The notes under the pieces are model-generated. The model ran no database searches. It was not told the DNA's origin and worked only from the letters and a program-made list of their open reading frames with translations. A stretch of DNA of 64,000 bases from Molossus alvarezi (Eukaryota > Chordata > Mammalia > Chiroptera > Molossidae), in NCBI GenBank assembly GCA_037176705.1, contig CM073888.1, forward strand, positions 44,584,810-44,648,809. The letters run 5' to 3'. Numbering within the stretch: the stretch's first letter is position 1; each line of letters begins with the position of its first letter. The position numbers were made by a program, and so were the translations under genes. Shown one piece after another: positions 12,722 to 25,700 of this stretch.

Positions 12722-15700
12722 CCTCCCACCCTCCCTTCCACTCTCTCTAAAAATCAATGGAAAAAATATTGTTGGGTGAGGATCAAAAAAAAATGTTTTT
12801 AATTAAAATAAAACACCTACTTTCCAGAAAAGCCTTTTCAGAATGAAGTTTTTCTGGGCTGCTACTTTAAGTTCCGTAATTAAACAAAGTATCTTCCTCA
12901 AAGTATTTTCTTTAAGGAAAAGCTCAGATTTAAGTTGACTGAAGTGCTTAATTTTCTCCTCAGATCTACAGAAACATAAGAAAACTTAACATGTAAAAAA
13001 TGATAAACAGCAGTTGAAGAATATCAACTATCATTGATAGGTATGTAAAACTTTGTTACTAATGGAATTTTAATATAGTTATTTTTTCATGTTTGGATAT
13101 TTTATTTTTCAATTAAAGTTGACATTCACTATTATTTTATATTAGTTTCACATTTATATAATTTACAAAGTGATCCCTCTAGTAAGTCTAGTACCCACCT
13201 GGCACCACACATAGTAACTACAATATTAACTATTATTTTCCCTATGCTGTATTTTATATCCCTGTGACTATTTTGTAACTACCAAGTTGTACTTCTTAAT
13301 CCCATTTTCATGAATCCCCCCAACCCTCTTCCCGTCTGGCAACCATCAGTTTGTCCTCTGTATCTATGAGTCTATTTCTGTTCATTTATTTTGTTCTTTT
13401 GTTCATTTATTTTGTTCTTTAGATTTTTATATACAAGTCATATCATAGAATATGTGTCTTTCTCTGTCTGACTTACTTCATTTAGCATAATACCCTCTAG
13501 GTCCATCATGTTTCCCAAATGGAATACTTTTCATGCACTAGCTCATTCAGTCCCAGTAAGGGGCTGAGTTGGGAATTACTGTTGCATGTATGGGATGTCA
13601 GAAGGCCAAGCAGCCTGTCCAAGCTCACACAACTAGTGATTCAGAAAAGCAGGGTACAAAGTAATGGTAGGACAGTTGTTTCATGTTCTGTGTAAGTTGA
13701 TGGAAACTCCCTAGAATTTCTGACTTGAATTATAAATAATTTAATTCTTCCCTATTCGATCAATAAGCCTCTCTTATTAAGACAAAACAGTGTCTCTTCT
13801 AGTGGAGACATGGGAAGAGAAAATTTCAGTGATAGCAATTACTGAGGCTGTAATCACATGATTATAAGCAGGTGGGGAGGCAGGATCAGATGGGTTAATT
13901 GGAATCCTAAATCTGTCCCTACTCAGCTGGGTAATAACCAAAGGCAAGTTACCTGGTCTCTCTGTGCCTCAATTTTCTCTTCTATAAAATGGAGATAATG
14001 ACAGAACCTATCCCATTGTGCTGTTTTGATACCACATGTCCTTAGCACACAGTGTTCAATAAATAGTATCTAAATAAAGTCAGAATGAGCTTTGAGATTT
14101 CACTTTCCTATATATACATATGTATATGTATCTACCTCTAATTACTACCACATTGCATTTAAAGAAAACTATAAAATCCCTCTATTCTCTGAGAACTCCA
14201 AAACAGCAGAAATGTTGTTTTCACAAACAAATGAGCTTAGAAAAGCAAAAGCTCAGAAAAAATACAATATCAGCAGAATTATTTTGAAATTGGTTTTCTA
14301 GTCTTTCCCAATAGGAGTCAGCAATTTGCTAAGATCCTTGGAAACAAACTATTTTTATCCTTCAGTACCTATGATAATAGATTGTAATACCAAATTATTT
14401 TTTTTCAAAAAGGCCAGAACAGATTTCATAAGAAAAAGCATAGTAATTTCTTCATACTAAAAATAAATGCATATATAAATTGAGGCCTCATATGCATTAT
14501 AAATTCAAGTTAGTTTCAGGAGTCTCTATTTCTACAGAGAAGTTATATATAATCACAGTTTCTTTTAACATTCAGAGAACTTTTGCTTTTACATAGATGA
14601 CGAACTTCCTTTGACTAATTTAAATAAGAAAAAGTCGGTGCCATAAGACTCCATGACTTAGTTGAGGACTCAGTGGAAAATCATATTCATGTTCTATATT
14701 TTCATCAGCTAGAAAACATAAATTCATCCAAATAATGTGGCAAAAGGATTCTTTATCTAATGATAAGTTCTATTTTGCTTATATCTTTTCATTTTTTTCA
14801 GACATTTAATAAAAATAATACCTTATATTAGTACAATGTTTTATAACTAGAAAAAGCTTTTCATACATTATCTCAGAAGTGCTGTGTATATGTTCACAAT
14901 GGTCAGGTTACAGAACTCACATTTGGGATAGAGTTCTAATTTGAAAACCTAAAGAATATTTACTTCTTTTAAACTGAAGGTGCCCTGTAGGCAAAGACCA
15001 TTTCTTGTGTATCTTGTACATATAGTGTATCCCTGAGAGTGCATTTTAAATCACTGCATTTTAAATATGTTGCCATCAGGAATTAACTTTGCAAGAAATA
15101 TACTTTTCCTTTGTCAAGATAGTGGCAGAACTTTCCTACTTGCCTTCAGGGATAAATTTCAAGCCATACATAAACAAAGTTAGAGCCTATTGTATTATAC
15201 ATTTAGTTTCAAAATCACTTTAAGTAAACTAATACTTTTTAAAACTAATATATGAAAACATGTAGATAGATATTCTCTAAGGCCCAGTGGTTCTCAACCT
15301 TCCTAATGCCGTGACCCTTTAATACAGTTCCTCATGTTGTGGTGACCCCCAACCATAAAATTATTTCCGTTGCTATTTCATAACTGCAATTTTGCTTTAT
15401 GTCTTAGGCAACCCCTGTGAAAGGGTCATTCACCCCCAAAGGGGTCGCAACCCACAGGTTGAGAACCGTTGCCCAAGCTCTCTATTACCATTTTTAAAAA
15501 GAAATCACAAATGTTATGTTACTTAACCCCTACATATCAAAATAAAACATGATTATCACACCCAACAAAATTATCAGTAATTCTTTGGTACTAATACCCA
15601 GTCAATATTCAAATGTCCACCTATTGCCTTAAAAAAATTTTTTTATATTTGATTCATTAAAATTAAGATCTAAATAAGATACTTATTGTATTTGCTTGTT

Positions 15701-18700
15701 ATGTTTCTTAAGTCTTTTAAAAACTTTTACTATGGAAATTTTCAAACATACACAAAAATGAACAAAATTGTATAAGAAACCCCCACATACCCATCACCTA
15801 GCTTCAATAATTGTCAACGTTTTGCTAATCATGTTTTATCTATTCCCTTTCACATGCACACCCCTATCTTTTTAAAAATTGAGATAAAAATACATAATAT
15901 AAAATGTACGATCGCAATAACTTTTAGGCATACAATTCAGTGGCATTCAATGCATTCACAATATTGTGCAACCATCACTATCAATTTCCAGCACTTCAGA
16001 AACTCCTTACCCATTAAACAATAATTCCCATTCCCCCTCCCTCTAGTCTACTTTCTGTTTCTATGAATTTGCCTATTCTAGGTGCCTTATATTGGAATCA
16101 ATATTTGCCTTTCTCTGTCTGGCTTATTTCACTTAGCATAATTTCTTTAAGATTCGTCCAGGTTGTCAGGTGTCAGAATTTCATTCCTTTTGAAGGCTGA
16201 CATACCCACACTTTAAAGTCAGGTTCAGATTGAATTGTTTTAACAAAGATACTTCATAAGTGGTGCTGTGTGTTTCATATTACATCAAATAATGAGGCAC
16301 AAAACCTGGCTGTCCCACTTAAGTGATGCTCAGACTGATCAATGGTCTCAGTCATTTACAAAATAATCCCTCCATTGGAAGTTCTGCTTCACCTTTCTGT
16401 CTCTCAGTTTCATCCACTGAGGATTGCTGCATGAATCTATTATTTCACTAGGAGTTGCAGAAATGGTAATTTTCTAATCCTGTTAAACCTTCCACGTTCA
16501 TTAGCTGGAATTCTGTAAAATGGAATCTTCCCTCATTAACTCAGGCTGCTTGGTTACCCTGAACTGATTACAGCTGATGCAGGAAAGGCAGGATAAATGC
16601 TTAACTCTTTCCATTTGTTTGCTGATCTGTAAAGTAAAGAATTGATGCCCTATTTACTTCTAATGAAGTTCAATGTATTTTTATCTCTTTCTGTGCGGAG
16701 GTGCTAAAATGTTTATATATTCATTGTGTTTCAACTACCTCATTCATTATTTTTTCTGATACTCAAATTGTCCCATCTTCGGCTATTAGGAGCCATATGG
16801 GCTCCTGTGTTTTGGGGGACCCTTTACTCTTTGCTCTGGTTCTTCTCCAGACCTAGAATCAGTCATTCCTATATGAAACTTTGGTTCCTTTAGTAAGAAA
16901 TGAATATGCACCTTTTTAAATTAACTTACTTTTAACTAATTTATATAATCCCCCCAATATACATCATTATTGTAAACTTTTCAAAACTTGCCCATGATTT
17001 AAACTCAGTGTCATAATTGTTGATACCATCAATTCACTGAGTGCTTTCTATGTACAGAGCACTGTTTTAAGTAAGAAAAATACAAAAAAGAACTACGAAA
17101 TCTAGATATAATCCAAACTTCATAGCCTTGAATATAAAGCCCTTTATGATCTGGTCCCTGCCTCTATCTTATCTCATCTCATCTCATTCATTCATTCACT
17201 CACTCTATGAAGGCTTACTGGCAGCCTGTATGTGCTAGATCAAGGCCCTGCCCTTGAGGAACACACTGCATCATAGGGCAGCCCATAATCAAACAAGCAT
17301 TCATAATCCAGACTGCTAAGTGCTACGTGATATGTAAGCACAGAATGCTATGGAGGGGCCCCTCTTAACTTCATTTTGAGAAATTATTTTTAGAGAAAGA
17401 GATAATAAGCTAAGACTTGAGGAGTTGAAGTTATTCGTGAAGGGGAAGAGGAGTAGAGAGTAGGGTCACAGAATGAGGGCCATCATGTTAGGGCCCAGAG
17501 GGAAACAAACAGGGAACTTTCTTAGAACTGTGAGTTTATTTGGGTCAGGAGCTTGAAGAAGAGCGGGGAGAACACACTAGTTGAGGATGAAAATAACGAA
17601 CGAGACGTGAAGAAGATCTGTGTAAGCTGTTAGAGAGTTTGGAATCTGCCCTGGCCAGTTTGGCTCAGCGGTCAGAGCACTGGCCCACAGATCAGAGAGA
17701 CCCGGGTTCGGTTCCTGCTAAGGGCACATACCTCGGTTGCAGTTTATCCCCGGCCCCAGTTGGGGTCGTGTGGGTGGCAGCTAGTCGATGTGTCTCTCTC
17801 ACATCGATATTTCTCTCTCTCTCTTAACCCCTCTCTCCCTCCCACTCTATCTGAAGATAAATGCAAACATGTCCTTGGGTAAGGATAAAAAAAATAAAAA
17901 TAAAGAGTTTGGCATCTTCTCCTAAGGCCAATGGGGAGCCATTCAAAGGCTTTAAGGGAGGAGGGACATGATCAGACGTGTGCTTCTGAAAGAGTCCTCT
18001 ACTGTAATGGAGAAGGTCTAGAGACAGCCAGGAGTGAAGGCAGAGGCCAGCTAGGAAAATACTAGGAGCCCAGACTGGGCCTGAGAGTGTGACAATGGAA
18101 AAAAGTGGATGTAACCCAGATATATTAAAGCACAATAAATCATATGGTGATGGGCTGTATGTGGGGGATAATGAAGGGGAGAGAGAAGGTAAAGGCAACA
18201 TCCAGGACTCTGGCTTGGGTGACCGGGGGTCATAACATCATGTCCTATGTTAGAAAACAGAAGAGGAAGGTTAGGTCCCAGAGGAAGATGCTGAATTCTG
18301 TTTTGAATGTGCTGACTTTAAGAAAGCTCTAAGAGGTGATGCCCAGTGGGTAAACGTGTTTGCAGACCTCAAGTTCAGGGCAGAGAGTTGAGGTAGAGGT
18401 TTAATGTGATGGTCAGTAACACACAGTTAGGGGAGGCACAGAGGAGAGCATGCCCCTCCGTGGAACCCTGTCATATCATCACTCCTTACCTGTATGGCTT
18501 TTGATATCCAATCGCAAGACTGAGCTCACTAACATACAGGGGATCTTGTAAAAGAGTCGCTTTCTGAAAGAGGGAAAACGTGAAATAGTTAGAACTATTG
18601 TTTACTGAAAATCAATTCCCCCTACATTTAGTCAATATCATGAATCCATTCTTTAATGCTTTCTATATACATGATTTGTTTAACTCTGTTTATTCCGGTG

Positions 18701-21700
18701 TCTGATAATACCTCAGAGGATTTTTTTCTTATATAATTTTTAAAGGCTTAAAAATAATATTTGCTTATTATAAAATAAAATTATCAAAAGTAAACAGTAC
18801 AGAAATATATAAAGTCAAAGATAAAAGTTCCCAGGTTCTCCCTACTCCTTCTATCCTGCTATTCACAGCACCTTGCTGTTATCAGTTTGGTTTATATCTT
18901 TTCAGGCATATAAAAACATTAACTATAACATATACATATATAACATTTAAATATTAGATGATATATTTTTATAATATATATTTAATACTAGCTAATTATA
19001 TCACATATATTGATATGGAACTTTTTTTTTCACTTAATACATAGTGGACAGTGGACTGGAAGTGTCTCAATCCTCATGTGAGAACATGAACATCTCTTGG
19101 AGGAATGAATGCAACCGTGTAAGGCCCCGAAGCCAGATGGCCAGGGGGGGACCAGGAGGCTCTCATGTGGGTGGTAGCTATGGAGATGATCAGCGTGGTG
19201 GCAGAGGAGGCTATGATCAGGGTGGCTACCGAGGTTGAGGCAGGGACCATGGGAGCTTCCGAGAGGGCGGTGGGGACAGAGGTAGCTTTGGCCCTGGCAA
19301 GATAACCAGACAGGATCACAGGGAGAGGCCATCTTAGCCTGCCTCCTGGGTTCTGGAACAGGTTTCTCCTACACCCAGGACCCTCATTATTTTGTAACCT
19401 TCCAGGTCCTAATCACACATGGGTTTTTTGTAGCAGACTATGAAATTGTGACTGTATCTCTGGTTCCCATTAAACAGCATCGTTTTAGTTTGAAAAACAA
19501 AAGAAAGAAAGCATCAGAACAGTTTCTGGCTAAAAACAATACATGTTATTGTTGTTGTTTTTATTATCAGAAGGACTATGAGTCAGTCTGTCTGACTTGC
19601 CCCAACCATGCCTCTGCTGCAGAATTAAAAAGCCGTATTTAAAACTAAGAGTCAGTTCAGGGAAGTCCAAACAGTTACTTTGAAATATTTAGATAGATTT
19701 TTAAGCCAATTAAGTTCTAGTTTTCCTATTAGAACATATGAGGCCTTCTTTTAATAGACAAGGGTTTCCCCTCTATAATTCATTTACATTCTTAATTTGA
19801 AGAAAGCTGTTTAAAAATTTAGAAATTTTAAATATTTAATTTAAACTTTGACCATTCTAATTGTGCTATGAAGAAATAAAATAGAGTTGTCTTGCAATCT
19901 TTCACAATGTTTAGCCATTTATAAAACCTCTGCTTCCTAGCTTCTTCGGAGTGAAAACAGCCTTTCCTACTTCTTAATATTTTTATGTTAAATGATCAAT
20001 AATAAAAACTATATATCACTGAAGATAACTTAAAAGGATCATATTACTTTTTTTGTTTTGGTTTTTTGTTTTGGTTTTTGTTTTTTGGCACGTGCCCCTA
20101 GCGGCAACCGAACCCAAGACTCTCTGGTCCGCAGGCCTACACTCCAACTGCTGAGCCAAACGGGCCAGGGCTCATATTACTTTTTGATTGATTACTTATT
20201 TTTAGTCCAACCGGTGTGGCTCAGTGGTTGAGCATCGACCCATGCACCAAGAGGTCGCCGGTTCAATTCCCAGTCAGGACACATGCCCAGGATGTGGGCC
20301 TAATCACTGGTGGGGGGCATCCCGGAGGCGGCCAGTCGGATGTTCTGTCTCATCGCTGTTTCTCTCTCTCTCTCTTACTTCCTCTCTCTGTAAAATCAAT
20401 AAAGGGGGGAAAAATTTTTTTAATTACTTAATTTTAAACTGAGCCTGGAGTAATAAAAAGATCCCTGAACGGGAGTTCTGACTCTGCCCCTAACTTACTA
20501 TATAATCTTGAGTAAGTCACTTAAAATGGTTGTGCTTCAGTTTCCTCCGTTAAGAGGGATGCAGACTAGGTGGTTTCTATATAATTATTTGATCCTATAA
20601 TAATGACTCCCATCAACCCACTTTCAATAGCACAGCTGAGAAATACGGAAACATATTGACAATGTTGAATTTTATCTGAGCTCTGTGCTGTCTGAAAGCA
20701 GAAAAGTTGAGAGATCACCCCGGCTAACTGCAAAAGACCACTCAAGATAAGACCTGTCTCTTTCCTCATGATTCTCTTTCATGTCACTGATGACTCCCTT
20801 ATTTACCCGCCTCTGTAAAACCCAGGTCTATCTCATTTTCTTTAGGACAAATACGTCTCATTAATGAGCATTTTCCCTATTGTAATAGCTGAATAAAACC
20901 ATTTCCTTAATTGTCCAGGGCATTGTGTCTTACTCAGTATTATTAAATTCCAAGGCTGAATTTCCAAAATGGGAGGGTAGAACAGGGAAGTCTACCCTAA
21001 AAAACAATACTCAAGTCAAGGTTAACTTATGAGGACACTTACTATAATATAATTGTTCCACGAACTCTTTAAGTGCAGAAATATTGGTGACGTTGTGGAA
21101 ATAATGAACAAATGAAGTTCTGACTCCTTTCTCTCTACATTTGGGTTGCTTTGTAAAGGGGAGGCCAGGGAGGAATTTTTTAAGTAAAAGTCATTTCCGT
21201 TCCCATTGCACTTGAAAGGGATTTCACTGAGAGAGTCTTTGTGATCCGGAAGTCCCTGGGGTCCTTTTGTGTTTGTGGCACCAGAGGGCACGCTGACAGC
21301 CTGGCCAGCGGCTGCTGTGGCCTGACAGCTCCTCCTGGAGGGGACAGGTAAGGGTCGGAAGGCACCCTGGCCATGAAGGGACAGCTTCTTGAGGTCGGAA
21401 GGACAGACAGCTGAGTCCTTGGATGGTGTGCTGCTCTCTCCGTGGTATCTGTCAGGTAGAATTGAGCATTAAACATGATATTCATAATTTAATAGTAAGG
21501 AACAAAGAGAAACCAATGGCAACTGTAGCAGTTTAAGAGTCTGAAAGTAAATGTATTCACATAAAAGGAATGCTTGTTAAGAGAAGGGGTGATTCAATCT
21601 CACTTGCTTAGGCCCTTACCCAAGGGAGATGTGGCACAATCCCGCAGTATACTTTTCTGCTTTCAGGAATAAAACTCTACCCATTGTCATTTAAAGAACC

Positions 21701-22741
21701 ACTTTTAATAGCTGAAGTATTGTGCCTGTCCTTCACGAAGCCCAATATTTCCATTGAAAGGACTTTCCAATCTAGTTCTGAAACCTGATGTTTCTTTCAT
21801 TGTGCATTTCTAATGGATCCTATAAAGAAAAAACAATTCAGCCCTGGCCAGTTTGGCTCAGCGGTTAGAGCGTCGGCCTGCGGTCCAGAGAGACCCGGGT
21901 TCGGTTCCCGCTAAGGGCATGTACCTCGGTTGCGGTTTGTCCCCGGCCCTGGTTGGTCGTGCGGGTGGCAGCCACTCGATGTGTCCCTTCACATCGATGT
22001 TTCTCTCTCTCTCTCCATTCCTCTCTCTCCCTCCCGCTCTAGCTGAACAAAAAATGGAAAAATGTCCTTGGGTGAGGAAAAAAAAAAAAAAGAAAAAAAA
22101 AAAGAAAAAACAATTCATATAGAGATATGAAGAGAGATTTTTTTAATGGTGTTTTGATTCATCTCTTGCTAATCTTCTGATATTTCCAATAATATCCCCG
22201 AAGCCTCAGTACTTTTTTCAGAATCAGTCCTTTATCTTCCCTGTTCTCTCCAGCCCACCACGACCCATTTCTACTCTGCTGCACAAGGAAGCACCTTGTA
22301 GAGGCTTCAAAGTTGCAGAGTATGCTGCGCTCGAGTTCCAGTCCCAGCTGTGCCACTCTGGTTACGTGACTTGGGTTGACCAAAGCCTCAATTCCCTAAT
22401 TTTAAAATGGGAACCATAGCAGCACCAATCTCATAGAGTTTCTGTGAGAATGAAATAAGAAAATATACATGCAATGTGTTTGTAACACTGGTAGCACTCA
22501 ATAAGTGCTAGCTATTAATAGTGTCCTATATTGCCTTAAGTTGCTGGTTTATTATTTCATATTAAAGTGTCTTTGTCTCCCTATAAGATTGTAACTGCCA
22601 TTTAAGTGGAAACCATTTAGTTTTTATCGCTACTAAATTAATTTTAAACAGGAATAAAATTAATTCATTATCTGTATAGTGCTATGAACTATGCTGAGTT
22701 CCAACCATCAGTTCCCACCCCCATTGTGCATACACACACAT

Positions 22742-22781
<40 letters not shown>

Positions 22782-25700
22782 CACTTAAGTTCCATCCCAT
22801 TTAACATTTATAATTATCTTACCTTACCCTATTTCTTCATAAGATTCTATTATGTAACAGTGTTATCAAAGTATCTAAGAACATAAGATGCTCACACTAG
22901 GATTATCAGTTAAATGAATATGACTAGCCCTGAAATAGATGATATGTACTCCAACCCGCTCTAAAGTGACCACTTGTCTTTATTCTTGTGGATATTTTCT
23001 AAAAATTTCTCCATGGAAATTGAAGAGATTTAAATAACCAGTGGGTAGCCCTGGCCGGTTTGGCTCAGCGGTTAGAGCGTCGGCCTGCGGTCCTGAGAGA
23101 CCCGGGTTCGGTTCCCGCTAAGGGCACGTACCTCGGTTGCAGTTAGTCCCCGGCCCTGGTCGGTTGTGCGGGTGGCAGCCACTCGATGTGTTCCTTTCAC
23201 ATCAATGTTTCTCTCTCTCTCTGTTCCTCTCTCTCCCTCCCACTCTACCTGAACAAAAAATGGAAAAATGTCCTCAGGTGAGGAAAAATAAATAAATAAA
23301 TAAATAAATAAATAACCAGTGGGTATATTGTTAGATAATGTTATGAAAATGTGTTTCAATGTTCAAGTTAGCACAACATATGTTTCATGTGGAAATTCAG
23401 CAAAATGATTTCCAGTACTTATAGAGAGTCTCACTTAAATCAAATGTTATTTACTCAGTTGTATGAAAAATCTATTGTTTTAGAGATTTAAAAAAAGTTT
23501 CTAAACAGGATTACCATTTTGCCAGCATGAATGAAAACTCCATGGTCACTACTGCTTCATGAGTTGAGCCAACTCATAAAACTAAACTGTATCCTTCATT
23601 TGAAGTTCAGTAACACTCTCCGTTACTAGTCTGATTTAAGAGTAGTTCATTATTAAGCAAGAGTTCTAAAACCTTGAATTTGCACTTGTCAACTTCATTA
23701 TTTTTATAACTAAGTTTCTAAAGGTCAAGTGTTTTTTTAATGAGCTGATTATGTATCTCTAGGGAGAAAACAGCCACAAAGGAGAAAAAGATGAGAGAAA
23801 TGGGAAATAGAACTACAAAAATCTAAAGTAATCATTTTTCTCCTTTTCCCCTCCGCATCAAAGACGGATAAACTCTTTGAGGCTGAAAATGTCAGGTTAA
23901 AAGTCACAGTCCAAAAAGCAACAGGCAGAAATGAATAGCTTCAGAAAAAATTGTTAGGTACAAGTTCAGCTAAGAATAAAAAGTACAAAATTGGTTGTTA
24001 AACTGATGAACCTCAAAGGGAAGTGGGGAGGGAGGGCGGGATGAGATAAACCAAAGAACTTCTATGCATATATGCACAACCAAAGGACACCGACAAAGTG
24101 TGAGGAAGGCAGGAGGGGGCAGGATTGGGGAGAAGGGGGTCAACGGGGGAAAAAGGGAGAAACATCTGTAATACATTCAACAATAAAGATGAGTTAAAAA
24201 AAAAAAAAAAAAGAAGAAAAAGTACATATATGCTAGCATATTGACTATATCCAGAAAAATGGTAAATTAGAAGGAGGGAGAGAGAGAGAAACATCGATGT
24301 GAGAGAGACACATCTATTGGCTGCCTCCCACACGACACTGACCGGATCAAACCTGCAACCCAGGCACATGCCCTTGACCGGGAATTGAACCTGAAACCCT
24401 TTGGTCTGTGGGCCACACTCTAACAGCTGAGCCAAACAAGCCAGGGCAGAGGAGATATTTTTAATGTCTAAAATCAGCAGGTGGATTAATATGTAAAATG
24501 TACAAAGCAATTCTCCTGAATATTTATCCCAGGGAAATTTTCACACAGGTCCATAAAAGAGAGGAAAGGAAGAGGAAGGTAGGAATAAAAGAATGGAAGA
24601 GAGTAAGGAGAAGAATGAATATTGATGCTACCTCAATACTCAATAAATATTTTTTGTATTTTTATAATTTATAATTAATAATGTATATTTCTTAATAATG
24701 ATAAACTTTTAATAGTGATAAAATAATTCTTAATAATTATAAAATAATGATAAATTGTATGCAAGAGAATATATCTATTTAATGCTTTCAGAGTCAATTT
24801 TGAGAACTGTCAAGAACAGCTTAGTATATGAATAGCTGTTGGAGGCCTTGAACCCTTTTTCTTGAGTTTCTAACCATTCTGACTTCCTATACTTACAGTT
24901 ACAGTTTATTACATAAACACAGGACTTGGTCCTCTAATAGAACTACAACAACTTATTGCATAAGAAATTCTTAGAAAATTAATACACATGTCTCATGCCA
25001 ATTATTGCACAACAGCATTTAATAATTTGAAGTACGATAGTGTTATTAGTGAGAGTAGAAAAGGGGAAAGTTAATCTGTCCCAAGGCTTGATCAGGAATT
25101 CTGAGGATGCCAAATCAATTTTGCTTAGTGACAGACTTACTGATAACCAGTAGTAACAAAAAAGCTAAGTTGTAATAAGGACTCACGTGCCACATACAGC
25201 GTAAGCACTTTACGTGTACATGATTTAGCCCTTACGTATCATCTCTGAGGGTACTATTCTGAGCCCCTTCCTACTCCTCAGGAGAGAGAAGACAAGGCAG
25301 AGTCAGGATTTGAAGTCAACCAGTGTAGCTACAAAGCCTGCATGTTTATCTACTAGGCAGAGAGGAATAGCACAGCTCCCTTTTCTGCTTTCTGCCAAGA
25401 ATTGCTTCTTCTTAGAGAAAAATATAAGGTTCACCTTGGTTATTAGGGTTTTTTTTTTTCCTTCTATGTTGCTAATGATGTACAATTAAGTGTAACATAT
25501 TCTTATTGCATAAGGATACCAAGCTGGTCAGTTCCAGTTCTGTTTCTCCAGAAATTCATCCCTCTACATGCCATGCCCTGTGGTTAGAAATGTGCTTTTA
25601 AATTGTCATTAGCTAAATATCAGTCAAAGTTGCAGATAGATGTAAATGGATCAAAATCCATCCTGGTGGGTACTGGCCTAGCAGATCTGGACTGAGAGCT

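Noticed and set aside
19044..19238. Small RGG-rich protein gene
   Set aside because: It is a fragment of a FUS retrocopy with stops, UTR and A-rich end.
21841..21930. tRNA genes suggested by A/B boxes
   Set aside because: The tRNA-like heads belong to SINEs: cloverleaf mismatches, CT-rich bodies, A tails and target duplications are present.
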